Positions 1 to 11,154 of a DNA stretch of 64,000 nucleotides are shown here, piece after piece. Source of the stretch: Syngnathus acus (taxonomy: Eukaryota; Chordata; Actinopteri; Syngnathiformes; Syngnathidae); assembly GCF_901709675.1 (NCBI RefSeq), contig NC_051101.1, forward strand, positions 12,172,501 through 12,236,500. The letters run 5' to 3'. Positions within the stretch are counted from its first letter, which is position 1. Each line of letters begins with the position of its first letter. Made by a program: the position numbers and the translations under genes. The notes beneath the pieces were generated by a model. The model was given only the letters and a program-made list of their open reading frames with translations, made no database searches and was not told where the DNA came from.

Positions 1-665
1 TGTTTTAGTTGGGTTAGAATTGCATTTTAAAAATGGGAGGATTGAAAAAAAACAGTCAGATGCTGAGGATTTTAAATCATTGTTACTCTAAAATTTGGAC
101 ATTTAGGTTATTTTGCTGAAAAAGAAAATGCGAGCATCGTCATGTAGCGTGTTTACTGCCGTCAGTGCTCACATCTCATAAATAAAAACATTCCCTTAAA
201 CGTGTGCAACATCAAGCAATGTCAGTAAAAGGTGAAAATGGAGGGTTGGGGGGGTGCATACACGACACACGTCTCACTGCGTGACATTAACAACTATGCA
301 TTCATCCCGCCACTCCCTTCATGCTTAACCATCCGTTCTGACAACCAACGTGCAACGCGAATGGGTTGATTACCTTGAAGACGAGCACTAGCTTGTGATG
401 CTAACAGATTCACGCCCCTTTCCCCTCAAAGGAGTTCACGTGTTCTAGGTAGTAAAATCCTCGAGGCTTCCGGCCAAGTTAGCCACCTGGAGCGAGCTAT
501 AACATTCGAACTAGCTTAAATGCTAACTGCCTTTTCCCCCTTCGAAGGAGTATACGGTGTACCATGCCGTGGCGAGGGAGCGATTCCCATCAGGCCTCAG
601 TGAACACCGGTGTGCTTATTTACACTTCAGTGGCCATCTTTGTAGTTTTCCTTATAGAAAATGGA
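1..665. other. Non-coding flank downstream of sh3bp5l
   Basis: No convincing gene is seen. The stretch follows the sh3bp5l stop codon, so its right part is probably that gene's 3' untranslated region. I did not find a canonical minus-strand AATAAA here, so the transcript end is not placed. The AATAAA at about 180-186 is on the plus strand and has no matching gene. Confidence 0.4.
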
Positions 666-2723
666 CTACAAGCTGAAGCTGCGGTGGTGCTGCTTTGAGA
701 ACTCCTGTTGGCGCTGGCGGGCACTAATGTGGCTCAGCTTGTCTCGCCTCTCCACCGCCCGATTCTGGTCCTCCTCGCCCGTCGCGCTGCCGGCGTCGCT
801 GAGGTCGCCCAAGTGCTCGATGGAGTCGTACTTCTCCAGGTCCGAGGCGATGGTCTGCAGGCTGAAGACGGACACGGAGTCCGAGCCGGCCCGCTCGCGC
901 TCCTTGTCCGCGTCCGGCTGTGCGCTGGGTGGCGGACCAGCACCCCCGCAGGCTCCACCCTCTTTGTAGGCGTCGGACTCGGCCCCCACAGGAGTGCCAC
1001 GCCCTCCGGGCACAGGGGTGTCGCGACCCCTCTGAGCGTGAATCTGCTCGCTGATCTGCTCCAGGTTCCTCAGTGCAATGGAGTAGCGAGTCTTCACTTT
1101 GGACACGTGCTGCTCCAGCTCCACGACTTTGGTCTTGTGCTCCTGAGAACATGTGCAACACACACGAGTTGAACACAAAAAAAAGAAACACACACACAAG
1201 GCTTGCTCCTCACCTCAAGTATGTGGTTGAATTGTGCCTTGAGCTCAAAGTAAGGCTTGGACTTGAGGATGGCTCTCCTCAGTGACTTCTGCAGAGATTG
1301 CACTCGTGCCTCAGCCTCTTGACACGCGTGAGTGACTCGCATGTGCTCGCGCTCGCTGCGAAGACGCTCCTCCTCAGCCTCGTTCACCTGCAACGCATTC
1401 ACGAGAGGCGCTCAGGCAGAAATCCACACAATGCTAACCCTGGGGACTTGCACGCCACCTTGGAGGTTGCGTGGTTGAGCATCTCCTGCCAGGTTGGGTC
1501 CAGGGTGTTCTTCCCGTCCGCCATGAGGCCCTGTTCCGCCACGTACACCATCTCCCTGGCCGCCGTGTGCATGGAGACGGCGCGTTCGTAGCTCAGCGCC
1601 GCCTTCTGGGTCTCCTGCTGAGCCTGCACAGGGACAACCGCACACATATTTTAAGACCTGACACATGAGGACCGCCTTTTTTTGTTCTTTTTTTACGCGT
1701 AGTTCGATTAGAGAATAGTTCACAAGTTTGCAAGCCGTTTTAACACGTGATGTCATTTTGAATTGTCATATAGGTTACATACGCAACTTTTAACAATGAA
1801 AGATGAGAAAATATGGATTTATTTTTGTGCTAACCTCTTTGGCCAGCCGCCGGGCCTCGTAGTAGGGCCTGGCCTTCTCAATGCAGCTGCCCAGTTGGGA
1901 GCTGTGAGCGTTGAGCTTCCGAGCAGACTCTGTGAGAATCTTTCGGTAACCCGACCGGGCATCCTGAACGAGAGAAGAAGCACAAGACAGAAGATTAGAT
2001 TCTTCCCAAGTGAAACGCACGATTGGATTTTGCAATGGAGGGCGACGGGAAGCACTCCAGCACATCCAAACTATTAGCATCCGACGCAAGCTCTCCGGTT
2101 TCATAGTTGCAATAAATGGAATGATCGTATTGATTAGCGAGGTCTGGGAAGATAGAGAAAGTGTTTCAGCAGCAGAATTCCATGGAAATAAGAAAAGCAA
2201 CTCAAGCTGTGGTTGTCAACTTACATCCAATTCCAGCTCTAGCTTGTTTATTTCGGCGCTGGCTTCGTTTAGGTGCTCTAATTCTTCCTGAGGAAGAAGA
2301 TTGAAAATAAAAACAGGAATCGTAATCTTACATGAATGATTAATACTGATAAGGCATATCTTTTTATTTGTTTTTAAGGCATAGATGTATTGTGTGTGTA
2401 TAACAAAGTAAGAAAACATAAACCCGGTCAGTACACATAGTAGCAGTGCTCATTAAAAAATACATTGGTCTTGTTGTGTTTACCTGAATTCGGGGGTCCA
2501 GTTCGTCATCGTAAGGGCTGTGGAGCTGTTCGCCCACTTTAGTCGGTTTATCCCCCCCGACGTCATGACGGCAGGTGTTCTTCGGGGACATCTCTGTAGC
2601 CCCCGACGGCTCACTTTGGGCGGCTTTTCCCTCGTCGTCCAAACCGGGCCGAACCTCCCTCCAGTCCCCGGCGTCGGATTCCCCGGAACCGGCGGGGCTC
2701 TCCCGCAAGTCGCTTGGGTCCAT
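666..2723 (-). CDS. sh3bp5l: SH3-domain-binding protein 5-like (SH3BP5L), 6 coding exons
   Basis: Exons on the minus strand are 2484-2723, 2225-2287, 1835-1963, 1459-1623, 1214-1387 and 666-1142; joined they give 415 residues (human SH3BP5L is about 393). The family consists of coiled-coil proteins that bind SH3 domains and act as RAB11 guanine nucleotide exchange factors. The central part (about residues 77-290) is almost all charged heptad-like coiled coil with family landmarks such as ELDPRIQEELEHLN, SCIEKARPYYEARRLAKE and LDPTWQEMLNHAT. The acidic head (1-75) and Ser/Gln-rich tail are poorly conserved, as usual. All introns are GT-AG and exons 2 to 5 are exact multiples of three. The ATG at 2721-2723 is the first in-frame start before the conserved block. 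Whether it is the sh3bp5l a or b copy of the teleost duplication cannot be told. Confidence 0.93.
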
Positions 2724-3730
2724 GCCAGGTGGTTATGTCAACAGACTGTTAGTCATTCACCGGATACACTTTCAGGTTTATTGTGATAAAGTGCGAATAA
2801 ATGCAGCAATGCGACGAGTTGAGGTGGATGCTAGCTGGCTCCCGAGCTGCCATATCAAATCACACCGAGTCACTTAGCAACCGGAGCTAAGCTAGCTCGC
2901 ACACCGACGCGCAAAAGCACGACTAGAACGTCACTAACATGTCCACCGTCTTCTTTGTGGCGAAAGAAGAAGACGTTACGCTATTACAAGTTTAATGTGA
3001 TTCTTCGTTCTTTTTTCCTCAATCGCTTCATTATTGAGTTTGTCCCTAACGAGCGAGCAAGCGGTTACAGCTCACATCGTCACGTCAAATTTGAGCTAAT
3101 ACGGCTTCCGTAGTTACAGGAAGTTAATGATAAGCGCGCACACAGATAAGAACGCTAGCTAGCTCGAGGCGGGGTCAGTAGCATCGTTTGTGGTCGGCCA
3201 TCTTAGGACAGAAATCTGCTCAACTGCGGTGGATGGTTTGCATTTGAGTTTGTTTTCTTTATTACAAAATGCCCAAACATGGAATATTTGACCAACAAAG
3301 TGATTTGATTGTCACAGTAGAACCACCATAGCAACAACAGAAACCACCACCGCCGACAACATAGATCTCAGACATTCAAAAAGGCCCTGAGAGTTTTGCA
3401 AATAATTTAGAACGAAACCATTTGAAATTGTATACAAACCCGATCTCCAAAAATAACAATTGAATAGAGCAGAGGCAACATTATGAAAAGATTACCTGAG
3501 TGGCACCATTATGCTTCCAGTGATTCCCAACCATTGTGCTACTTGAAAATTATTCATTCACTATCATCATCGAATAATTCTCCCTTATCAGCCAAATAAG
3601 GAGGAATAAAACTCTGGACCCCCTCGTTAAAAAATATTTTGACACCACCTTTTGGTAAACATCCCACACCATTTAAAAAACAAATCTGTAATTGATGCCC
3701 CTCCCAAAATAGTTCTATATAATTCACAAG
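2724..3730. other. Intergenic: sh3bp5l 5' end and mgat1 3' UTR
   Basis: No coding exon is seen. The left part (to about 3190) is the likely promoter and 5' UTR of sh3bp5l, with several CG dinucleotides and GCTAGC-type stretches. A minus-strand AATAAA (TTTATT at 3258-3263) is the likely polyadenylation signal of mgat1, about 470 bp after its stop. The two genes are head-to-tail. Confidence 0.5.
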
Positions 3731-5189
3731 TCAGTTCCAAGTGGGATCGTACTGAGTCCATCCTGGAGGCGGAGCAATGTAGACCCTGCGTCCTCTCGAG
3801 AAGATGCTGACCACGCCTCTGTAGCCGGTCCTTGGCACGCCGGATTTAAAATCGTTCATGATGCCCAGGTTTTGGGCAAACACTTTGAAGCTTTCCTTGC
3901 TGGAATACGGTAGCCGGAAAGGCCCGTTACCCTCCAGCGCCCCCTGCTGGACGTCCTTAAAAGTGACAGCGGGGGCATCGTAAACCTCCTTCTGGAAGCT
4001 CTTCTTGTACACGTCCTCTTTCAAGTAAGTCAGATTCAGCTGGGTGAAAGGCACAAAGTCCGAGTTGAGTTTAATGTATTGCAGGTACTTTTCGTAGAAC
4101 TGGCCCAGGCTCACACCCTCCCGCCCGAACGTCAGCGTGCGCGAGATCTCGGGCCGGATGCAAGCGCGGCCGCGACGCTGCTCCGGTTTGCGCATCCAGT
4201 CGTCCCAGAAGGCGGCGGGCCACGTGGGCTCCAGCTCCTCCCAGAGCTCTCGAAGCAACATCCAGCCAAGGCCCGGGAAGAAGTCAGTGCGGTAGAGAAG
4301 ACGAGACCCCGCAGGGTCCACGAAGCCTTTCCGGCCGTTGTCGTTCCAGGCCGAAACGCACCACAGGCTCGGGTCCGACTGGAGCAGTGGCAGCGTGGCG
4401 CGGAAGTACTCGAAAAAGTCTGGCGCCACCTGATGGAGAATCAAACTTTAGTTGGACAAAGTTCCCAAATTGGTCGCATTGGATTTTTTTTAACGCAACC
4501 CAATCTGCATTAAATGATTTTAAAATTTTCGGAAAACTTCTCAGTCTTACGAGTCAAGTTATATTTTCTGACAAGAATTTGACAAATACCTCCAGGTCGT
4601 CTTCCACAATGATGACGGCGGAGTGTTTGCTGAAGACCTGCTTGAGAGCCCAGCGGTAATGTCTGGAGATCTTATAGTAGCCCTGAAACCTTTGGTGCTC
4701 CGGCGGAACCGCCACGTCGGTCAAGTCGGGCTGCATCAGATGCGTGACGGCGCTTCCGTACGAGCGGATGACGTCGGCCGTGTCGGCGTGGCCGCAGTCC
4801 TGACTCACGATGATGGGGAAGAGTTTGGACGAGGGCCGGTACTGGATCAGCTTGTCCAGGCAGCGCCGCACCGTCACCCGGTTGCAGGCCATCACCAGGA
4901 CGGGGATGACGGGAACATGAGGCGTTGGTGGATTCAGGTTCTTTTTCTGCCACTTCTCCCGCACAGGCTGCAAGTTCTGGATCTGCATAAGGATTTTGTT
5001 TTGGATCTGCAGCTCCTTCTCCAACATGTCTGCCACACGCAGCACTTTGTCAACCATGTCATTGTTGTCGTCGTCTTTTGGAGCCTCCTGGTCTGGAAGT
5101 CTGGCCCGCAGAAGCAGAACCAGAATGGCGTTCCAGGTGAAGAACAGCAAGGTGCCGAACAGGATCACAGAACCTCGCTGGCAGCGCAT
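3731..5189 (-). CDS. mgat1: Alpha-1,3-mannosyl-glycoprotein 2-beta-N-acetylglucosaminyltransferase (GnT-I), 2 coding exons
   Basis: Exons 4590-5189 and 3731-4429 join in phase 0 to 432 residues (human MGAT1 is 445). GnT-I transfers GlcNAc from UDP-GlcNAc to Man5GlcNAc2 in the medial Golgi, the step that opens hybrid and complex N-glycan synthesis. The sequence shows a type II membrane anchor (about residues 7-27, leucine-rich after a short basic head), a coiled stem, then the catalytic domain beginning near PVLVMACNR. The metal-binding EDD triplet is at residues 196-198, and the intron falls just after it (EDDLE | VAPDFFEYF). The upstream side has a splice acceptor at 5222 and a good donor at 5856, so at least one non-coding 5' exon is likely. 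In mammals the ORF is usually in one exon, so the intron inside the catalytic domain is a teleost trait or is lineage-specific. Paralogue (mgat1a or mgat1b) not resolved. Confidence 0.95.
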
Positions 5190-6080
5190 GTCCCGCCCAG
5201 ATCAAACCACACACCAAAAAGGCTGCAAAGAGGGAAGAGCAACTACATTGGTTTTCACATTTTTAGAATAATCAGCTCTTTTATTTTGAAGAATTGTTCA
5301 TTCCCAAGGGCAACATACATATGATAAAGAAAACCAAAGACTATTTTTAAATATTCTTTTAAGTTGCATTTTTTAAGAAAACAATGTCTTACCTTTCCCA
5401 TATAAAATAATAATAAAAATTGTTGATTTTGTTCAAAGAAAAATGTTCTATATTATTCGAACAAAAGCTAATATAAATATATAATAATAAAATATAAAAG
5501 CTGTCATTTTCTGGCCACAAGTTGACAAGCTGTGACCTTTGGACCCCCCTTGGCCACCCTGTAGCTCCGCCCCATGGCTGTCTTTACATCGTAGAAAATG
5601 TCCCAGCCAGACTGGTCTCGACAGTCACACCGAACCAACAAAAAACTTCCATCCAGTGAGAGGCAGAACATTTGGAATCTCTTCCACTAGATGTCGCGTC
5701 CCACAGTTCTGATAAGTTAAGCCAACCAGTTTCTGCCGCATACGAAATAAAAGTTGTTTTTACAAAACCGAAACTAAAAAACTCCCTGGCAACTCGTGAG
5801 AATAATTTGATGTACTAAAGACAAAACGATTACGCGTGTACGAATGATTCCTTACCCGGAAAACATCGCCGTCTGTTCCTCTTTTTTTCTTTTTTTTTTA
5901 AACCGGTGGCGGAAGCAACTTGTCTGCACGAGACGTTAAAAGTTTTTGTTAATGTAGCCGGAAAATGAGCAGCAGACAAACCGTTGTCTTGTCTGAGCGC
6001 GTCTGCTACTTGCAAGAGGCAAGTTGTCCGCTGCGCGTCTATCCTGCTTGGCAAGTCGTGTGAAAGGAGCGCCACGCCTC
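5190..6080 (-). other. mgat1 5' UTR: splice acceptor, intron and candidate non-coding first exon
   Basis: On the minus strand a pyrimidine-rich acceptor ending TTTGCAG lies just before 5221, 32 bp upstream of the mgat1 ATG, and a strong donor (CCGG|GTAAGG) sits at 5855-5856. The simplest reading is a non-coding exon from about 6080 to 5856, a 634 bp AT-rich intron, then the coding exon. The transcription start is not visible directly. Confidence 0.4.
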
Positions 6081-7372
6081 CTTTATTTAGGTTTTGCGTA
6101 AAGCTTCCGCCCCGAGAGTAAGAAAAAACACCAAATCATGACATTTGCGGCAAAAATAAATATACAGAAAATAAAACATATGATACTAGTATGTACTAAG
6201 TGAATATGTATATGGTGAGCTTTAAAAGAAATGCAAATATAAACAAATAAAAAAATGAAATTAAAAAGGCCAGTCCATTTCAATTTACAAAATATCTTTG
6301 ATGAGAAAAAAACATTTAAATTTAGAAATACATTTAAAAAATGAATTAAAACAATTTACCGGACTGTATTTCATACACGGTTGAGACTGACTGGGGGAGA
6401 TTTTTTTATTGCAGAATAGCAAGTAAAAATATAATATCCATAATAGAAGTAAAAATTGGGGAACATGTTTACAACGCTACAACCGTGAGTAGCTACACCT
6501 TAACATGGAGCCAATTAGCATTCTATTGGCAAATTTCTGGGACAAAAGCCCATTTAAAAAAAAGTCTAGTGAATCAGGAGAGATGCTTAAATGGGACAGG
6601 AGACTCGAACCAATCCTTTTGTGTCACTGAACTGTTAGAAAACTACAGTTGAGTTTCAAACTTCAGCTGCTGTAGTCACTGACATCACACACGCTGTGAC
6701 GGCGAGACTTCAATTTCAGCATTCCCTCGCCTTCTTTTTTGGCAAACCAAAAGGCACGTTTAGCATCTATTGCACTGGGGCCAAGTGGTAAACATCTTCC
6801 ATGTTGCCAGGCATCAAAATTCATTCCAGGTGACAACTATTTTTACACGGTTGAGACTCACTTACGTAAGTTTCTAAAAAGACCACATCATCATTTGGAA
6901 ACACAATTGAGCCAAGGGCTATAAACTACCACATAACCTCATCAACCCAATGAGTTAGGGAAATAACCTAACAGTTATTGAGAGAACTAGAGATGAGTTA
7001 GCCCACTCCGTGACTCGAATCGTACAAAAATATTTTCATGTGTCAGGTTTAGCAATTCGAGGCATCTTTTCTCGCATATTTATCATCATCGTATCAGTCA
7101 ATGACAAAGATATTTTCTGTTTTTTTACCTCTCAACGCAGGTTTCTGTTCACTGCCGGAAAAAGTGCTCACAGATTTAGCTTTTTTTTTTTTTGCTCAAT
7201 AGGTTGAAGTCCAAATGTGCAAAATACACATGGAGGCCACGCTTTAGGAACACCTGCACCACCACGTGTTACGCTCATGGACAGAAGATAACCAAAATGT
7301 TCACACAGACGTAGATAAAAGTCAATAAATAAGGCAAGGATCACGGTGTGTCAAGTTCAAGGCCTCCGACTG
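6081..7372. other. AT-rich non-coding stretch, possible 3' UTR of a minus-strand gene
   Basis: No coding signal. A minus-strand AATAAA (TTTATT near 6404) lies about 970 bp downstream of the candidate terminal exon at 7373-7423, so the interval could be its 3' UTR. I see no repeat family that I recognise. Confidence 0.25.
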
Positions 7373-8909
7373 TCAATCAGGTCCATTTTTGGGAATCTTC
7401 TGTCCGGAATCATTTCTCTTAATCTGGCAGAAAACAGAAAAGATCAACATTAGTACCAAATCTTATATTGAAATATTGTATTTCAATTGAAATGTTTCTA
7501 TTATTTTCAGATGTATCGGCTTAATTTTTTTTTTTCTAATACGTATATTTGAAACAATATTTTTGTATTATTTTCGAATAAATATTTATCGACGATGGAT
7601 GCGTGGACGTTTCATAATCGTTCTTGACGTGCGTCACCTTGCGTTGGCGCCCCCTGCCGCATCCGCAGAGTATGGCCAGCCGGCGTAATACAATGTGGGT
7701 CAGCAGAAGTTGGAGAGAGCGGCAGGTGCTCCTCAAAGTGCTCCATCTGCCCTCCACGAAAGACGGCGTCATTTGTCCATCGTCACGGCACAGTCCACCA
7801 AACCCTAAGCGATGCTCACACATGTCCCGTACGAACACTTTCGTTTGACACGGTCGTATTAACCGGGTAATGATAACAACTGCCGCGGGTTGGCGAGCTC
7901 CTCCGGGCCGCCCATTGCTGGCTTGGAACACTGCGCGTGCCTCCGGGCCGCTTCTCTGCAGCTCCCTCGATCGGTGGGCCCCATCGCCCTCCCGCGATGG
8001 TGAATCGTACCGCACGGACAGTCGATACGACAAGCTCTCTCCGCGGCCGGGCGAGTCGCGCCGAGTTCCGCCCGCCAGCGCGGGGCCGTACGCCGAGGGG
8101 GAGCTTCGCTTGCTCGGCGGATTCCGGGTCCACAGTGTACCGCGACATCGGAGCACCGAAGTGAGGGCCGAAGCGGAGGGAGTCGAAGCCATGGCGGTCG
8201 GAGGCGTCCAAGAGATTCGGCTGACTCGTTCAACCTCCGTCCCCCCACTGGTGGTTACAGGGGCGGAGGGGAGGGGGATCTTCTTGGGCAGACTGTTGCC
8301 AAAGTCCGGGAGGGGTGAGGGTGTCATTATAACACGGACACTATAAATAAAAAACTAAAATTCAAGTGGAAGACTGACTAAAATAGATTGTGTTAATGAT
8401 TCAAAATTAATATCTACTTGAAAGTAAATTGAATCTTTAGAAAAGTAACAAAAAAATAATGTAAATGAAATCATTTCATGCAATTCATTCAAGATTAAAA
8501 AATACACAGTACTAATTCCATATTTCAAATTATACTGTTATTGAAATAATTGGAGTGAGATATTCTAAATATTAGTATAATATGAATCTCGAAATTGAAA
8601 TGGACAACTTAATAAAAACATCTAGAGTCATAATTTAACACTCTACTAAAAAGTTGTGCAGTGTTTAAAATTCATTATTATTCAAAACTGAAAAGTTAAC
8701 TCAATTAATGTCACTGTAAACCGGGAGTGGCAATAAACAGTTTCAAGCCTCTTTTTTGACAAATTCTTTTCTATTACTTTACTAAACTGCTGCATGTTGG
8801 CTCCAATCTTTCTGTTCCAGACATCTTTTTTTGCAGATAATACTTACGGGTTCTTCCGCGTTGTCGTGCGCTTGTCTCCTCCATCTCTCGGTCTCCTTAT
8901 TGTCAAAAG
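7373..8909 (-). CDS. Two candidate C-terminal exons of an unidentified gene
   Basis: Two short minus-strand segments look like exons. Segment 8848-8909 lies between a pyrimidine-poor acceptor (CTTCAG) and a strong donor (CCC|GTAAGTA). Segment 7373-7423 follows a good acceptor (TTTTCTGCCAG) and ends at TGA. They join in phase to about 36 hydrophilic residues beginning FDNKETERWRRQ and ending KIPKNGPD. I do not recognise the protein, and I could not find the upstream exon that should supply one base to complete the first codon. The 1.4 kb between them holds the GC-rich island described separately. This could be the tail of a real membrane or cytosolic protein, or chance. Confidence 0.22.
7640..8337 (-). 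other. GC-rich island with coding-like minus-strand frames
   Basis: About 700 bp of GC-rich sequence sits abruptly in AT-rich surroundings. Open frames of 130-260 codons exist on both strands. On the minus strand the first part (8327 to about 8230) has strong G/C third positions in one frame (starting MTPSPLPDFGNSLPKK). From about 8220 onward the G/C bias moves to another frame (around FDSLRFGPHFGAPMSRY), and the join is blocked by an in-frame TGA. Possible readings are a broken or frameshifted gene, an exon set with splice sites I could not place, or a CpG island with no protein. I recognise no domain. Confidence 0.25.
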
Positions 8910-10239
8910 CTGAAGAGTCCAGATAAAGGTGTCACTCACCCAGCAGCGTCAGACTGGTTTAGCTTCCTGCGAGGAAGTAGAGAGCAAATTATTTGATGTT
9001 TACGAGACTATGCTCACGTCTCAAGACAAACAAGATGACAATATCCATATGTGCTGACCTCCCAAAAGGAAACCGTACAGTAGTATACAAATAACACACA
9101 GTCCAAAAAAAATCCCACATTAGTCAGGCAACAGTCATTATTTTAGTGAAACATATTCTGTACAACTTTGCAATCATTTGGTATCATACAATAAATTCAT
9201 TTGTTTATACACAAATATATATTTATACACACTGTTCATGTTATTTACATTTTGGCTGGCTTAGCATTGACCAAATGAGATCAGGGTTTCGGAGTTTGAT
9301 CATGTGACGTGGCAAAATGGCCGTCTTCTGAGATGGATTCAAAACGAGTGGATTTTGTTGCTTCATATTCCACAATATTAATCATAATACTGTTTAGATT
9401 AGTGGGGCCGAACAGAACATAGCATTGTACAAAAAATAAAAAATTGCGATAACTTCTCTTTATAGAGTTTGACCCGTTCCTGGTAGGTTTGAAAAACATT
9501 TACAAATAGGTTATTTACAATAAATTCACACGTATAAACATGGCAATGGAAAGCTAGCTGGGTCATAAACAACAATACATTCCCTCGCGTGCGGTTCCAA
9601 GTCGGTGCGTCCTTCATTTGAAAAATGCCACCATCCTCGTTTGGCTTCATTTCTTCACCTCGGCCAAACACGTAGTAAAGCAGTGATTAGTTCAAACGTC
9701 ACAGTAAGGGTTTGAAGTGGGTTAGCAAATTCCAGTAAATTTCCATGGAAATTAAATTGGTTATTTAATAGAATGGTATCATAATCCAGAATAATATATA
9801 GAACATTTAGTTTTGTTATAAGCAGTCATCTGTGCAAAAATTGCATTTCTTTTCTTCCCACCTTAGTTCACACATCTAAAGCCTGCTTATACAATTTCTG
9901 CTTGCAACACAAAGCAAAAAAAAATAAAAAATACAACATCCAGACAGGCATATAATTGTTGAGAATTAAAAACAAGAAAACCATGTGAATTATTGTTGTT
10001 TAGCTCCTTGTTGTCAAACAGTAACTTGTACAAAAAGTACTAAAACACTGACTGACAAGAAAAAGCTCATAATGGAACATTTTAGTGGTTTAAAAAAAAA
10101 TGTTAAATTAAAACCGCAGTGTATGTTGAGACAGCCTAACTGAGTCCCCAACTTTTGCCGAGCAGTCTATTTCTTGTCCATGTTGAAAACTTTATCCCAA
10201 TGAAATTCCATGAAAATTCCTGAAAGTTTGCTCCCCAGG
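8910..10239. other. Non-coding stretch, includes 3' UTR of the RING-finger gene
   Basis: No supported exon. The right part follows the stop codon of the RNF223/225-like gene and is AT-rich, as a 3' UTR would be. A small acceptor/donor pair near 8947-8975 (minus strand) could mark a tiny exon, but all frames through it carry stops. Confidence 0.3.
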
Positions 10240-11154
10240 TCACGGCGATGTCGTGAAAGCGTTCCGTGAAGGCGGAGGCCTCGTTTGGTTCCCGGGCGGG
10301 GGTCTGGGGTTGATGGCGGTGTTGGGGATGATGACAAACGCCAGGATTCCCCCAAGCAAGAGCAGCACCGTGATGGTGACCACGGTGGCCACCGTGATGT
10401 AGTAGCAGCGGTCCGAGCGGAAAAAGCGGCGGATGCGTCCGTGTACCCTATTGGGCGGGCGCCCCACGTCCACCACGGTGGCGGGCTCCACGCCGCCCTC
10501 CATGGCGTCCAGGCGTAAAGCGTCGGCGGGCGCCGCCTGGGTCTCGTGGCTCTTGTGCGGCAGTGTGAGGACCCCGACGTTGGCCGGGCCGCTGGGCGCC
10601 GCCGTGTTCTTCAGGAGCAGCTTGCCCTTGCTGCGTTTGAAGCGGATGGACTTGGCGCGGCGCATCTCGGGCGGGAGCTTGCCGATGATGTCCTGGTTGT
10701 TGCCCAGGCGGGGCAGGTCCTGGCCGTGCGGGATGTCGGTGAGCTCGCGGCACACGGGGCACGACAGCGTCTTGAGCTCGGGCGCCGTCACGTTGATGCG
10801 CGCCAGGCACTCCAGGCAGAAGGTGTGGCCGCAGGCCAGCAGTTTGGGCGTCTTGAAGGTGTTGTCGTAGGAGCAGAAGCAGATGGCGCACTCCAGATCG
10901 TCGCTGTCGCTTCCCTCGGGCGGCGGGGGGCGCTCGTCGGCGCTCCTGCGGCGCCGGTGCTGATGCCGATGCCGTTGCTGGTTGGGCTCCCCCGAGCGGT
11001 GCTCTCTCCGCCGCCCTCGCTCCGAGTCGGAGCTCCTGGACCTCCGGACATTTTGCGGGCGACGGTTGTCCATCCGGGGCTTAACGTTGGGGGGCGGTCG
11101 GGCGTCGTGGCTGTGGCTACGACGAGGCCGCCGCCTCTCCCGCTCGGCGCTCAT
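10240..11154 (-). CDS. Membrane-anchored RING-finger E3 ubiquitin ligase, RNF223/RNF225-like
   Basis: A single coding exon of 304 residues. A C3HC4 RING is at about residues 89-135 (CAIC ... CGHTFCLEC ... CPVC). It is preceded by an Arg/Ser/His-rich head with RS-like stretches (1-75) and followed by one C-terminal hydrophobic segment (about 258-281) and a Pro-rich tail. This order, and the wording KTPKLLACGHTFCLECLARI, fit the RNF183/RNF223/RNF225 group of tail-anchored E3 ligases; RNF225 is the closest by memory. Members ubiquitinate membrane or secretory-pathway proteins; the substrate here is unknown. The start was set at the ATG 11152-11154. A good splice acceptor lies at 11187 (minus strand) and a donor at 11877, so a 5' UTR exon probably lies upstream. 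The open frame extends to that acceptor without another ATG. Confidence 0.8.
   Translation of the reverse strand: MSAERERRRPRRSHSHDARPPPNVKPRMDNRRPQNVRRSRSSDSERGRRREHRSGEPNQQRHRHQHRRRRSADERPPPPEGSDSDDLECAICFCSYDNTFKTPKLLACGHTFCLECLARINVTAPELKTLSCPVCRELTDIPHGQDLPRLGNNQDIIGKLPPEMRRAKSIRFKRSKGKLLLKNTAAPSGPANVGVLTLPHKSHETQAAPADALRLDAMEGGVEPATVVDVGRPPNRVHGRIRRFFRSDRCYYITVATVVTITVLLLLGGILAFVIIPNTAINPRPPPGNQTRPPPSRNAFTTSP

Noticed and set aside
6600-6660. tRNA gene on the minus strand (GGTTCGAGTCT B-box-like word)
   Set aside because: No A box at the right distance and no cloverleaf.
7870-8346. 158-codon plus-strand frame in the GC-rich island
   Set aside because: Third-position G/C bias fits the minus strand better, and no domain is seen.
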